Source of the DNA: CAYPIE01 sp964410665
GTDB taxonomy: Bacteria; Planctomycetota; Planctomycetia; Gemmatales; Gemmataceae
Length of the DNA stretch: 64,000 bases
Direction of reading: 5' to 3'
Assembly (NCBI GenBank): GCA_964410665.1
Contig: CAYPIE010000015.1
Coordinates: forward strand, 26,331 to 90,330
In this document: piece by piece, positions 53,118 to 61,325 of the stretch
Layout of the letters: every line of letters starts with the position of its first letter
How positions within the stretch are numbered: position 1 is the first letter of the stretch
Notes under the pieces: generated by a model
Database searches by the model: none
Seen by the model: the letters and a program-made list of their open reading frames with translations, nothing else
What the model was told of the DNA's origin: nothing
Made by a program: the position numbers and the translations under genes

Positions 53118-54596
53118 ATGCGAATGCGAATAGCGACGGTTATCGTCCTGAGCCTCGGCGCAAGCCTCCGGGCGGAGCCGCTCGGGGAATACTGGGGCAC
53201 GGCCGAGGAAGAGGCGAAGTATTACCGAATCGTGGAAATCCCCTTCCCGGAGAAGTTGGCCCTTGAGGCGGGCAGTTTTGAAGTGATGCCCGACGGACGC
53301 CTTGCGATCGGTACCCGGCGTGGAGAGATTTATCTCGTCCGTGGCGCATTTGACGAGAACCCTCGCACCGAGTTTACGCGCTATGCGGCGGGGCTCGACG
53401 AGGTAACGGGGCTGGCCTACAAAGATGGCTCGTTCTACGTCACCCAACAGACCGAGGTCACGCGCATCACCGACACCAACCGGGACGGCCGGGCGGACCG
53501 ATTCGAAACCCTGAGCGACCGGTGGGGGTTCCGTCACTACCACGAGTTCGCGTTCGGCTCGAAGCCCGACAAGGACGGGAACATCTGGGTCGCGTTGTGC
53601 CTGTCGGAATCGTATCGCTCAAAGGTCCCCTTTCGGGGATGGTGCCTGAAGGTTACCCCCGAGGGGAAAACGGTCCCGGTGTGCAGCGGGATCCGCAGCC
53701 CGTGTGGTATCGGCCCCAACGAGCACGGTGTGATGTTCTATGCCGAGAGTCAGGGACCCTGGAATGGGTCGTGTTCGTTGAAAGTGCTAAAGCAGGGCGG
53801 TTTCATGGGGCACCCGGTCAGCTTCAACTGGTACCCGCTGGCCAAGGAACTGGGGCCTACCCCGGTCGAGCCGAACACGCGGTCGCGGATGGAAATCGAA
53901 CGGAAGCGGGTCAAGGAACTCGTCCCTTACGCCGTGGTCTTCCCGTACAAGAAGATGGGCCGCTCGATTTCCGGCTTTGTGGTGGACCGCACGGGGGGGA
54001 AGTTCGGGCCGTTCGAGAACCAAATCTTCATCGGCGATTTCAGCCTCAGCGTGGTGATGCGGGCCACGACCGAGAAGGTTAACGGCGTCTGGCAAGGGGC
54101 GTGTTACCCGTTTCGCGAAGGCCTGGCGACCGGGTTGTTGGCTTGTGCGTTCACGCCGCGGGGTGGGCTCATCGTGGGCGGGACGAACCGAGGGTGGCCG
54201 GTGCGGGGCCCCCGGCCCTATGCACTGCAGCGGCTCGACTGGACCGGGATCGTGCCCTTCGAAATCAAGGAGATCAAAGCCAGGTCGGACGGCTTTACCG
54301 TGACCTTCACCAAGCCGGTCGATCGCGCCGTCGCGTCCCGACCGGGGTCGTACACTCTGACAACGTACACCCACATCTATCAAGCCGGTTACGGCAGCCC
54401 CGAGGTCGACCACACCACACCCGAGGTCATGCGGGCGACTGTCTCGAAAGACGGCCTGCGGGTGGACCTCCAGATCAAAGGTCTCGTCCAGGGACATGTG
54501 CACGACTTCGATCTTTCCCAGATCCGATCAAAGGAATCTAAACCGTTGGTTCATCCGAACGCATACTACACGCTCAATGAGATCCCCGCGAACTAA
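53118..54596 (+). CDS. Beta-propeller dehydrogenase-like exported protein (PVC-type)
   Basis: This 492-residue secreted protein has a short signal peptide (about 1-19). The body is a six-bladed propeller of the sorbosone/glucose dehydrogenase class: ALEAGSFEVMPDGRLAIGTR, GEIYLV, ITDTNRDGRADRFETLSDRW (the calcium-like loop of PVC dehydrogenases), YHEFAFGSKPDKDGNIWVAL, CSGIRSPCGIGPNEHG, GFVVDRTGGKFGPFENQIFI. The last 100 residues form a separate beta domain (FEIKEIKARSDGFTVTFTKP). Such proteins are annotated membrane-bound or PQQ-like dehydrogenases; the actual cofactor and sugar are unknown. It is 9 bases after the multihaem cytochrome, so the two form an operon, and the cytochrome is the likely electron acceptor. 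No haem motif is present here. Confidence 0.82.
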   Translation: MRMRIATVIVLSLGASLRAEPLGEYWGTAEEEAKYYRIVEIPFPEKLALEAGSFEVMPDGRLAIGTRRGEIYLVRGAFDENPRTEFTRYAAGLDEVTGLAYKDGSFYVTQQTEVTRITDTNRDGRADRFETLSDRWGFRHYHEFAFGSKPDKDGNIWVALCLSESYRSKVPFRGWCLKVTPEGKTVPVCSGIRSPCGIGPNEHGVMFYAESQGPWNGSCSLKVLKQGGFMGHPVSFNWYPLAKELGPTPVEPNTRSRMEIERKRVKELVPYAVVFPYKKMGRSISGFVVDRTGGKFGPFENQIFIGDFSLSVVMRATTEKVNGVWQGACYPFREGLATGLLACAFTPRGGLIVGGTNRGWPVRGPRPYALQRLDWTGIVPFEIKEIKARSDGFTVTFTKPVDRAVASRPGSYTLTTYTHIYQAGYGSPEVDHTTPEVMRATVSKDGLRVDLQIKGLVQGHVHDFDLSQIRSKESKPLVHPNAYYTLNEIPAN

Positions 54597-55198
54597 TCTG
54601 CTCTTGGTCGGACAGCAGCGACTCTTCCTTGGTAGTGACCCGACGATCCGAGCACATCGAATGGGGCCAGGGCACTGTTCGGGGCGAGCAATTCTCGTAC
54701 CCGGAAGTATGCTGGAACTCTGCACGAGTAACGGAAAAGCGGTCCGCTAGTCGCGGACGAATACAGGAGAGTTCGTGGACGCTCGAAGGACAAGTTCGGC
54801 GTGCGATTGCGAGCCACAAATCTCTAGGAGAAATGTATTTCCGGCTTGAGGGTAATGAGAACAACGCCCCTCGAGCGAATTGCGAAGGAGTCCCTCTGGT
54901 CTGAGTGCGGGGGTGTCCGTGTTCGGACGGAAAAGTGGGATTGGTGGGGCCGGACCGCTGCCCACACCTGGTAGGGGAGGTTGCCATTTGCCATAAGTCC
55001 TTATGAATTAAGGGGCTGGGCGAACTCGGTATCGTCGAGTTGTCCGATCCCGTCGGTCCCTGAACCGATCTCCGGACTTGCTCTCGGATGGGCAGCTTTC
55101 CCGATACGATGCGGCCCCCTCTCGTCGGATCCACCCGCCGGCCATATTCTAAGCTCTAGGACATTCGAGGTGACCCAACAAGGAAATCGAGGTGTGTC
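54597..55198. other. Intergenic region before the propionate operon
   Basis: 602 bases without recognised coding. Near 54910-54985 there is a hairpin-forming stretch (GTCCG TGTT CGGAC, then GTGGG...CCCAC). The start of the transcarboxylase gene has a GAGGTG ribosome site. I looked for a cobalamin riboswitch because B12-dependent genes follow, and could not support one. Confidence 0.4.
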
Positions 55199-56710
55199 AT
55201 GGCTCGGACGGTCGAAGTGACCGAACTTGCCCTGCGTGACGGCCATCAGAGTCTGCTGGCGACCCGCATGGCGCTGGAAGACATGGCCCCCATTTGCGGC
55301 GAGATCGACCAAGCCGGCTACTGGAGCGTCGAGTGCTGGGGCGGGGCCACCTATGACTCGTGCATCCGCTTCCTCAATGAGGACCCCTGGGAGCGGCTCC
55401 GTACCTTCCGAAAGCTCATGCCCAACTCCCGGTTGCAAATGCTGCTCCGGGGGCAGAATCTGCTGGGCTATCGCCACTATGAGGACACCGTCGTCGACCG
55501 CTTCGTGGACAAGTCGGCCGAGAACGGCATGGACGTGTTCCGCGTTTTCGATGCGCTGAACGACCTCCGCAACCTCCGCCGTGCCCTGGAGGCCGTCAAG
55601 CGGACCGGCAAGCATGCTCAGGGTACCATCTGCTACACCACCTCCCCGCTGCACACCGTTGCCAACTTCGTCGACATGGCGCAGCAGCTCAAAGACCTTG
55701 GCTGTCACTCGATCTGTATCAAGGACATGGCCGCGCTGCTCAAGCCGCAACCGGCCTACGACATTGTCAAAGGGATCAAGGAGAAGTGCGGGGCCGACAC
55801 CGTGGTCCATGTCCACGTCCACGCCACTACGGGCGTGACCATGGTCAGCCTGATGAAGGCGATCGAAGCCGGGGCGGACATCGTTGATACCTCGATCTCG
55901 TCGCTGAGCCTGGGGCCAGGCCACAACCCCACCGAAGCGCTGGTCGAGATGCTTGAGGACACTGGTAATACAACCCGGCTGGACATGGCACGCTTGCTGA
56001 AGATCAAGGAGCACTTTGCCAAGGTCCGGCCGCGGTACGCGGAGTTTGAGAGCAAGTTCATCGGCGTCGAGACTCAGATCTTTGACAGCCAGATCCCCGG
56101 GGGCATGATTTCGAACATGGAGAGCCAGCTCAAGCAGCAGGGGGCCGGCGACCGGGTGAAGGAAGTCCTGGCCGAGGTACCCAAGGTCCGTAAGATAGCC
56201 GGCTACCCACCGCTGGTGACACCATCGAGCCAGATCGTCGGCACCCAGGCGGTCTTCAACGTGCTGATGGGGCCGTACAAGGTACTGACCGGTGAGTTCA
56301 CCGACTTGATGCTCGGCTACTACGGCGAGACGATCGGCCCGCGCGACGCGGCCATTATCGAGGCAGCGACCAAGCAGGCCAAGAAAGAGCCGATCGTCCA
56401 GCGTCCTGCGGATCTGCTCGCGCCGGAGTGGGACAAGCTGCGTGAGGAAGCGTTGGCGCTGGCGGGGTGCAACGGGACCGATGAAGACGTGTTGACCTAC
56501 GCCATGTTCCCGCAAGTGGCGCCCAAGTTCTTCGCGTCGCGCAGCGAGGGCCCGCGCAACTTGAGCAAGGCCCCCGAAGCCGCCGCCGGGGCCACTCCGG
56601 GGCCAGGGAAGTCGTCCGACAAGCCAGGGCCGTCGCCGATCAAGGGGCCGGTCAGTTACCAGATCACCGTCGGCGACCGCAAGCACGAGGTGACCGTTGA
56701 GCCGATGTGA
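55199..56710 (+). CDS. Transcarboxylase 5S subunit (carboxyltransferase, pyruvate/oxaloacetate side)
   Basis: This 503-residue cytoplasmic carboxyltransferase moves CO2 between oxaloacetate and carboxybiotin. The TIM barrel opens with LALRDGHQSLLATRM. Metal and catalytic residues are Asp14, the carbamylated Lys175 in SICIKDMAAL, and His206/His208 in VVHVHVHATT. These sit at a constant offset of nine from the Propionibacterium 5S residues as I recall them (Asp23, Lys184, His215, His217). After ~residue 300 comes the conserved helical carboxylase domain (PGGMISNMESQLKQQG, GYPPLVTPSSQIVGTQAVFN), then a Pro-rich tail and a short strand region. No biotin domain is fused, consistent with the separate carrier gene at 58728. 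The same architecture occurs in oxaloacetate decarboxylase alpha and pyruvate carboxylase B; context favours transcarboxylase. Confidence 0.88.
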   Translation: MARTVEVTELALRDGHQSLLATRMALEDMAPICGEIDQAGYWSVECWGGATYDSCIRFLNEDPWERLRTFRKLMPNSRLQMLLRGQNLLGYRHYEDTVVDRFVDKSAENGMDVFRVFDALNDLRNLRRALEAVKRTGKHAQGTICYTTSPLHTVANFVDMAQQLKDLGCHSICIKDMAALLKPQPAYDIVKGIKEKCGADTVVHVHVHATTGVTMVSLMKAIEAGADIVDTSISSLSLGPGHNPTEALVEMLEDTGNTTRLDMARLLKIKEHFAKVRPRYAEFESKFIGVETQIFDSQIPGGMISNMESQLKQQGAGDRVKEVLAEVPKVRKIAGYPPLVTPSSQIVGTQAVFNVLMGPYKVLTGEFTDLMLGYYGETIGPRDAAIIEAATKQAKKEPIVQRPADLLAPEWDKLREEALALAGCNGTDEDVLTYAMFPQVAPKFFASRSEGPRNLSKAPEAAAGATPGPGKSSDKPGPSPIKGPVSYQITVGDRKHEVTVEPM

Positions 56711-56797
56711 ACGAGTGCCTTTGGTCCTCGAGATCCAGGTGCAAGAGACCGTCGTTGAGGTTACATGCTCTGGTCTGCGAAGAAAGGAACGCATGTC

Positions 56798-58360
56798 ATG
56801 AGTGCTGACAAGGTCCGGCCGATGGAGGCGCTGATCGAGGAGCTGCGCACGAAGCGCGAGCACCTGCAGCAGGGCGGCGGACCCGAACGCCTCGCCAAGC
56901 ACAAAGGGCAGGGCAAGCTCACCGCCCGTGAACGCATCGCCCACCTCGTCGATACCGGCAGTTTCGAGGAGCTGGGCTTGTTCGCCCAGCACCGCCAGGT
57001 CAGTTTCGGCATGGCCGGCAAGGAGTTGCCCGCTGACGGCGTCGTCACCGGCGCTGGATCCGTCGACGGCAGACTGGTCCACCTCGCCAGCCAGGACTTC
57101 ACCGTCGTGGGCGGTTCCGCCGGGGAGCTGCACTCGAACAAGGTCGCCGACGTGATGGAAATGTCGCTCAAGACCGGCACCCCATTCGTCTTCATCAACG
57201 ACTCCGGCGGTGCCCGCGTTCAGGAAGGCATCGATTCACTCTCCGGCTACGGACGCGTCTTCTACACCAATGTCATGCTTTCTGGCGTTGTGCCGCAGGT
57301 CTCGCTCATCTGCGGCCCCTGCGCCGGTGGAGCGGCCTACTCGCCGGCGCTGACCGACTTCGTCATCCAGACCCGTCAGGCTCAGATGTTTATCACCGGG
57401 CCGCAGGTCATTAAGCAAGTCACCGGTGAACAGATCACGGCTGACGCGCTGGGTGGCCCCGATGCCCACATGAACAACTCGGGCGTTGTCCACTTCATCG
57501 CCGAGGATGACGCCGAGGCCATTTACCTTTGCCGTCGTCTGTTGAGCTTCTTGCCGGCGAACAATCTGGAAGACCCGCCCCGCTTGCAGGCCGAGAACAA
57601 TGTTGACCCCAACCCGGCTCTGAACACGGTCGTCCCGGTCGAGCCCAAGCAGGGCTATGACATCCGCAACGTCATCGGCCATGTCGTCGATCAGGGCGAC
57701 TTCCTTGAAGTGCAGGCCGGCTACGCCCGCAACATCGTCGTCGGCTTCGCCCGCATCCTCGGACGGTCCGTGGGCATCATCGCCAACCAACCGTCGGTAC
57801 TGAGCGGGGTGCTGGACATCAACGCCTCGACCAAGGCCAGCCGGTTCATCCGCTTTTGCAACGCATTCAACATCTCGCTCGTCACATTTGTCGACGTGCC
57901 GGGGTTTCTGCCAGGTGTGCAGCAGGAGCACGGCGGCATCATTCGCCATGGAGCGAAGATGCTGTTCGCCTACTCGGCCGCGACTGTGCCCAAGATTCAG
58001 GTCATCTTGCGAAAGTCCTACGGCGGAGCTCACCTGGCGATGTGTTCGAAGGACCTAGGGGCCGATCGGGTCTTCGCCTGGCCGACGGCGGAGGTCGCGG
58101 TCATGGGGGCCGAGGGGGCAGTCGAGGTGGTCTTCCGCAAAGACCTCGATGCCGCGGAGGACAAGGTCGCCAAACGTGCCGAGCTGATCGAGTCTTACCG
58201 CTCGACATTCTCCACGCCTTACGTGGCGGCCGGCCGCGGACTAGTGGACGACATTATCGAGCCCGCTGACACCCGCAAGCATTTGGCCCAGGCGCTGGAA
58301 TACCTCGAGGCAAAACGGGACCGCCGTCCAGCCAAGAAGCACGGGCTGATCCCGCTTTGA
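56798..58360 (+). CDS. Acyl-CoA carboxylase/transcarboxylase 12S subunit (methylmalonyl-CoA side)
   Basis: This 520-residue crotonase-fold carboxyltransferase transfers CO2 between biotin and propionyl-CoA/methylmalonyl-CoA. The N-terminal KHKGQGKLTARERIAHLVDT, the oxyanion/CoA loop INDSGGARVQEGIDSLSGYG, and the second half LVTFVDVPGFLPGVQQEHGG and KSYGGAHLAMCSKDLGADRV are all family-typical; PTAEVAVMGAEGAVEVVF is near the C terminus. Length is that of propionyl-CoA carboxylase beta (PccB) or transcarboxylase 12S. The start at 56798 is preceded by AGAAAGGAAC; an upstream frame from 56765 has no homology. It is the second gene of the run, followed 24 bases later by a small subunit. Which reaction it serves depends on whether a biotin carboxylase is also made elsewhere in the genome; none is in this window. 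Confidence 0.93.
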   Translation: MSADKVRPMEALIEELRTKREHLQQGGGPERLAKHKGQGKLTARERIAHLVDTGSFEELGLFAQHRQVSFGMAGKELPADGVVTGAGSVDGRLVHLASQDFTVVGGSAGELHSNKVADVMEMSLKTGTPFVFINDSGGARVQEGIDSLSGYGRVFYTNVMLSGVVPQVSLICGPCAGGAAYSPALTDFVIQTRQAQMFITGPQVIKQVTGEQITADALGGPDAHMNNSGVVHFIAEDDAEAIYLCRRLLSFLPANNLEDPPRLQAENNVDPNPALNTVVPVEPKQGYDIRNVIGHVVDQGDFLEVQAGYARNIVVGFARILGRSVGIIANQPSVLSGVLDINASTKASRFIRFCNAFNISLVTFVDVPGFLPGVQQEHGGIIRHGAKMLFAYSAATVPKIQVILRKSYGGAHLAMCSKDLGADRVFAWPTAEVAVMGAEGAVEVVFRKDLDAAEDKVAKRAELIESYRSTFSTPYVAAGRGLVDDIIEPADTRKHLAQALEYLEAKRDRRPAKKHGLIPL

Positions 58361-58384
58361 CACCTCCGGAGGGCAAGGTAGACG

Positions 58385-58705
58385 ATGACCACAAAATCGA
58401 CCGACGGGACGGCACTGACGAGCACGCTCGAGGCGCTGGGACAGGAGCTGGCACTGCTGAGGGAGAGGGTCACCGCGCTGGAGACGACTCTGGCCGTCAA
58501 GCCCGCTCCGGCACCCGCTCAGGCGGCTCAGCCGGTACAGTCGCCCCAAGAAGAGATCAGCGAGGAGATCGTTATGGTGCTCAGCGCCGCGATTGCGGCG
58601 TTCCTGGGCAAAAAAGCCCCGGTGCGGCAGATCCGGCTGCTCGGCTCGGCCGCGTGGGCGCAACAGGGGCGGGTGACCATCCAGGCGTCGCACAACCTGA
58701 AGTGA
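58385..58705 (+). CDS. Small carboxyltransferase accessory subunit (OadG-related tail, no membrane span)
   Basis: This 106-residue protein lies between the 12S and biotin-carrier genes. Residues 15-38 form a short coiled coil (LEALGQELALLRERVTALET), then an Ala/Pro linker. The conserved C-terminal half has EEISEEIVMVLSAAIAAFLG, then VRQIRLLGSAAWAQQGR. The pattern helix - basic - AWxxxGR occurs at the end of gamma/delta subunits of sodium-pumping decarboxylases and in small proteins of transcarboxylase operons. The N-terminal transmembrane helix of those membrane subunits is absent here, so this version should be soluble, with the coiled coil used for assembly. It may tether the carrier to the 5S/12S core; that role is inference. 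Confidence 0.7.
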   Translation: MTTKSTDGTALTSTLEALGQELALLRERVTALETTLAVKPAPAPAQAAQPVQSPQEEISEEIVMVLSAAIAAFLGKKAPVRQIRLLGSAAWAQQGRVTIQASHNLK

Positions 58706-58727
58706 GCACTGGAACAGAGGACGTCTC

Positions 58728-59120
58728 GTGAAACTCAAGATCACCGTTGACGGGAAGGTTTATGAGGTGGAGGTTGAGGCGACCGAACCGGAGCGGACAG
58801 GGCCGCTCTACCTGGCGCCGGTCGGACAGGCTCGCACTCCGGCGGCCGTACCACCCCCCCCCACGGCAGGCGGGCCCTCGTCGTCGGGTGGGCCAGTCGC
58901 CGACGAGGGCAAGGTCTGTCGGAGTCCGATTTCGGGCACGGTTGTCAAAGTCAACGCCCAGGTGGGGCAGTCGATCCAGGTCAATGATGTGCTGCTGGTA
59001 CTTGAGGCGATGAAGATGGAGACCTCCATCATTGCGCCCGTCGCTGGTAAGATCGCTCGCGTGAACGTTCAGGTTGGCGACAGCGTCCAGGGTGAGCAAG
59101 TACTCATTGAGTTCGAATGA
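58728..59120 (+). CDS. Biotin carboxyl carrier protein (transcarboxylase 1.3S)
   Basis: This 130-residue swinging carrier holds CO2 on biotin between the two carboxyltransferase subunits. The biotinyl domain is at about 60-130, with the target sequence EAMKMET and the modified Lys96. Flanking glycines (SPISGTVVKVNAQVGQSI, GKIARVNVQVGDSV) mark the two beta hairpins. Residues 1-25 are a short beta region that could dock to the core, followed by a flexible Pro/Gly/Ser-rich linker (35-58). A biotin ligase elsewhere must attach biotin. It directly follows the small subunit (22 bases) and precedes the epimerase (15 bases), so the set is co-transcribed. Confidence 0.95.
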   Translation: MKLKITVDGKVYEVEVEATEPERTGPLYLAPVGQARTPAAVPPPPTAGGPSSSGGPVADEGKVCRSPISGTVVKVNAQVGQSIQVNDVLLVLEAMKMETSIIAPVAGKIARVNVQVGDSVQGEQVLIEFE

Positions 59121-59135
59121 ATGGAGGGTAACGAC

Positions 59136-59555
59136 ATGACCCCGGTCAAGGCGATTAACCACATTGGCATCGCCGTCCGCAGCATCGAGGACCAACGGCC
59201 CCACTATGAGGGGACGCTAGGCGCCGTCTTCGAGGGCACCGAGGTGGTGGCTGACCAGAAGGTCAAGGTGGGTTTCTTCCTGGTCGGCGATGTGCGGCTG
59301 GAGTTGCTCGAGCCGACGGACCCTACCAGTACCGTCGCGCAGTTCATCGAGAAACGCGGCGAGGGGTTGCACCATCTGGCGTTCACGGTCGAGAAGATCG
59401 AGGACCGGATCGCCGAGTTGAAGCAGGACGGGTTACGGATGATCGACGAGACGCCGCGGCCGGGGGCGCATCAGATGCGGATTGCGTTCGTGCACCCGAA
59501 GAGCACGTTCGGAGTATTGACCGAATTGTGCGAGCTACCGGCGAAGCATTCCTGA
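59136..59555 (+). CDS. mce: Methylmalonyl-CoA epimerase
   Basis: This 139-residue enzyme of the vicinal-oxygen-chelate fold interconverts (R)- and (S)-methylmalonyl-CoA, linking the carboxylase product to the mutase substrate. Metal ligands are seen in INHIGIAV (His) near the start, GLHHLAFTV (His) in the middle and LTELCEL (Glu) at the end; the strand KVGFFLVGDVRLELLEP is typical. The start is taken at 59136 because GGAGG lies eight bases ahead; the ATG at 59121 falls before that ribosome site. It is in the same run as the carboxyltransferase genes, with a 100-base gap to the next gene. Length is normal for the family. Confidence 0.95.
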   Translation: MTPVKAINHIGIAVRSIEDQRPHYEGTLGAVFEGTEVVADQKVKVGFFLVGDVRLELLEPTDPTSTVAQFIEKRGEGLHHLAFTVEKIEDRIAELKQDGLRMIDETPRPGAHQMRIAFVHPKSTFGVLTELCELPAKHS

Positions 59556-59655
59556 GCCGCGGCCCGGAAGGGTCGCGCGGCGGTCGGCTCGTGATTCCGC
59601 AGCTGCCCGGAGACGGCCGCCGATAGGTACCGGGGCGATGGGAGGAGTCGGATCG

Positions 59656-61140
59656 ATGGCTGGTGGTCCTTTTCCAGTGCTGACCGCCGACGAGGCGGCC
59701 GAACGTATCGCACACGGCCAGACGGTCGCGTTCAGTGGTTTCACGCCCGCAGGTGCAGCCAAGGCCGTCCCGCGTGCCCTGGCCGCCCGTGCCAACCGGA
59801 TACACGCCGCGGGCCAGCCCTTCCAGATCCGTGTCCTGACCGGTGCCTCGACCGGTGCCAGTCTCGACGATGCCCTGGCCGAGGCCGATGCGATCTCCTG
59901 GCGTTCACCCTACATGTCGTCTGCTCCGCTGCGTAAGCGCATCAACGCCGGTCAAGTCGCCTTTGTGGACATGCACCTGTCGCACTTGCCACAGGCGGTG
60001 ATGGCCGGCTTCTTTGGCCGGGTCGACGTGGCGGTCATCGAGGCGACCGAGATCACGCCCGACGGCAAGGTCTACCTCACGACGTCGATCGGCGCGTCGC
60101 CGACGTTCTTGCAAGTTGCTGAGCGAGTCATCATCGAGGTCAACCGCGGGATCGACCGCCGTATTAGTGACATGGCGGACATCATCATTCCGCCGCCCCC
60201 GCCGCGCAGTCACGCCCCAGATCTCGATCACCCGCTACATCGCGTCGGGACTACCTACGCCAGCGTGGACCCTGCCCGGGTCATCGGTGTCGTCGAGAAC
60301 GACCAGCCCGATGAGTTGGGGGGCTTCACCCCCGCCGACGAGGTCAGCAAGGCCATCGCCGGCCACGTTGTACGCTTCCTGCTCGAAGAAAAGGTTGCCG
60401 GGCGGATTCCGCCGGAGTTCCTACCATTGCAGAGTGGGGTCGGGAACGTCGCCAACGCAGTCATGATGGGTCTGGGCGAGAACCGCGACATCCCCGACTT
60501 CATGATGTACACCGAGGTGTACCAGTCGGCGGCCTTCGAGTTGATGCTGTCGGGCCGGCTGCTGGGAGCGAGCACCTGCGCGCTGACCCTTGCCCCGGAG
60601 CAGATGAAGCAGATGACCGAGCAGCTGGACTTCTTCGTCCCCCGGATCGTCCTGCGGCCACAAGGCATCAGCAACAACCCGGCCTTGTTGCGACAACTGG
60701 GCGTGATCTCCATGAACACAGCGCTGGAGGTCGATCTGTACGGGCACGTTAACTCGACTCATGTGCTGGGCCAGCAGATGATGAACGGCATCGGCGGCAG
60801 CGGCGACTTCGCCCGCAACGCCTACCTGTCGATCTTCAAGTGTCCCTCGGTCGCCAAGGGAGGCAAGATTTCGACGGTGGTGCCGATGTGTACCCACGTC
60901 GACCACAACGAGCACTCAGTGCAGGTGGTCGTCACGGAGCAGGGGCTAGCGGACTTGCGGGGTCTGGCGCCGGCCGAGCGGGCGATGCGGCTGATCGACC
61001 GCTGCGCTCATCCCAAGTTTCGCGACTACTTGCATCGCTACGTCCACGAGACGGGGCCGGGCCACATTCGGCATGACCTGAACCGATGCTTCGAGCTGCA
61101 CCGGAACTTGCTCGAACACGGGGACATGCTGCCGGGCTGA
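59656..61140 (+). CDS. Succinyl-CoA:acetate/propionate CoA-transferase (acetyl-CoA hydrolase/transferase family)
   Basis: This 494-residue class I CoA-transferase moves CoA between acyl groups without ATP. Conserved blocks: TVAFSGFTPAGAAKAVPRAL at the start, VIEATEITPDGKVYLTTSIG, IPLQSGVG-like FLPLQSGVGNVANAVMMGLG, and MYTEVYQ with the catalytic Glu at about 287. Then GSGDFARNAYLSIF and the C-terminal HPKFRDYLHRYVHETGPGHI. Relatives include AarC and the propionate/succinate enzymes ScpC and Cat1. In this run its most likely job is succinyl-CoA plus acetate or propionate to succinate plus acyl-CoA. The start at 59656 has GGAGGAG eight bases upstream. The exact acceptor cannot be read from the sequence. 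Confidence 0.9.
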   Translation: MAGGPFPVLTADEAAERIAHGQTVAFSGFTPAGAAKAVPRALAARANRIHAAGQPFQIRVLTGASTGASLDDALAEADAISWRSPYMSSAPLRKRINAGQVAFVDMHLSHLPQAVMAGFFGRVDVAVIEATEITPDGKVYLTTSIGASPTFLQVAERVIIEVNRGIDRRISDMADIIIPPPPPRSHAPDLDHPLHRVGTTYASVDPARVIGVVENDQPDELGGFTPADEVSKAIAGHVVRFLLEEKVAGRIPPEFLPLQSGVGNVANAVMMGLGENRDIPDFMMYTEVYQSAAFELMLSGRLLGASTCALTLAPEQMKQMTEQLDFFVPRIVLRPQGISNNPALLRQLGVISMNTALEVDLYGHVNSTHVLGQQMMNGIGGSGDFARNAYLSIFKCPSVAKGGKISTVVPMCTHVDHNEHSVQVVVTEQGLADLRGLAPAERAMRLIDRCAHPKFRDYLHRYVHETGPGHIRHDLNRCFELHRNLLEHGDMLPG

Positions 61141-61325
61141 GCATCCCCCCGTCTTCTCGACGAGTGAAGGAGAGATAGAATCCCCTCACCCGGCCCCTTT
61201 CACCGGAAGGAAGGGAGAGCCAGACAGCACAGGCGACGAGCGCCAGTCCCACGCACAGGCTCCCCGGCCATGTCGTACGGGGAAGGGGCGGGGGGATAGC
61301 CCGACACCGAACGAAGGAGGGGCCC
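61141..61325. other. Spacer with inverted GC-rich repeats
   Basis: This 185-base gap holds ATCCCCCCG (61143-61151) and its reverse complement CGGGGGGAT (61290-61298), as well as CCCGGCC/GGGG-rich arms and a GGAAGGAAGGGAG run. It may be a REP-like hairpin unit in the operon. The ribosome site GAAGGAGG of the next gene lies at its right end. Confidence 0.35.

Noticed and set aside
54905..54990. Possible cobalamin riboswitch before the B12-dependent operon
   Set aside because: There are hairpins and a GCTGCCC-like run, but no conserved B12-box, and the distance to the first gene is over 200 bases.
55001..57133. Long minus-strand open frame (about 710 codons) opposite the transcarboxylase genes
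   Set aside because: It is the mirror of well-supported carboxyltransferase coding, with no family pattern or ribosome site; GC-rich genes often leave such open antisense frames.
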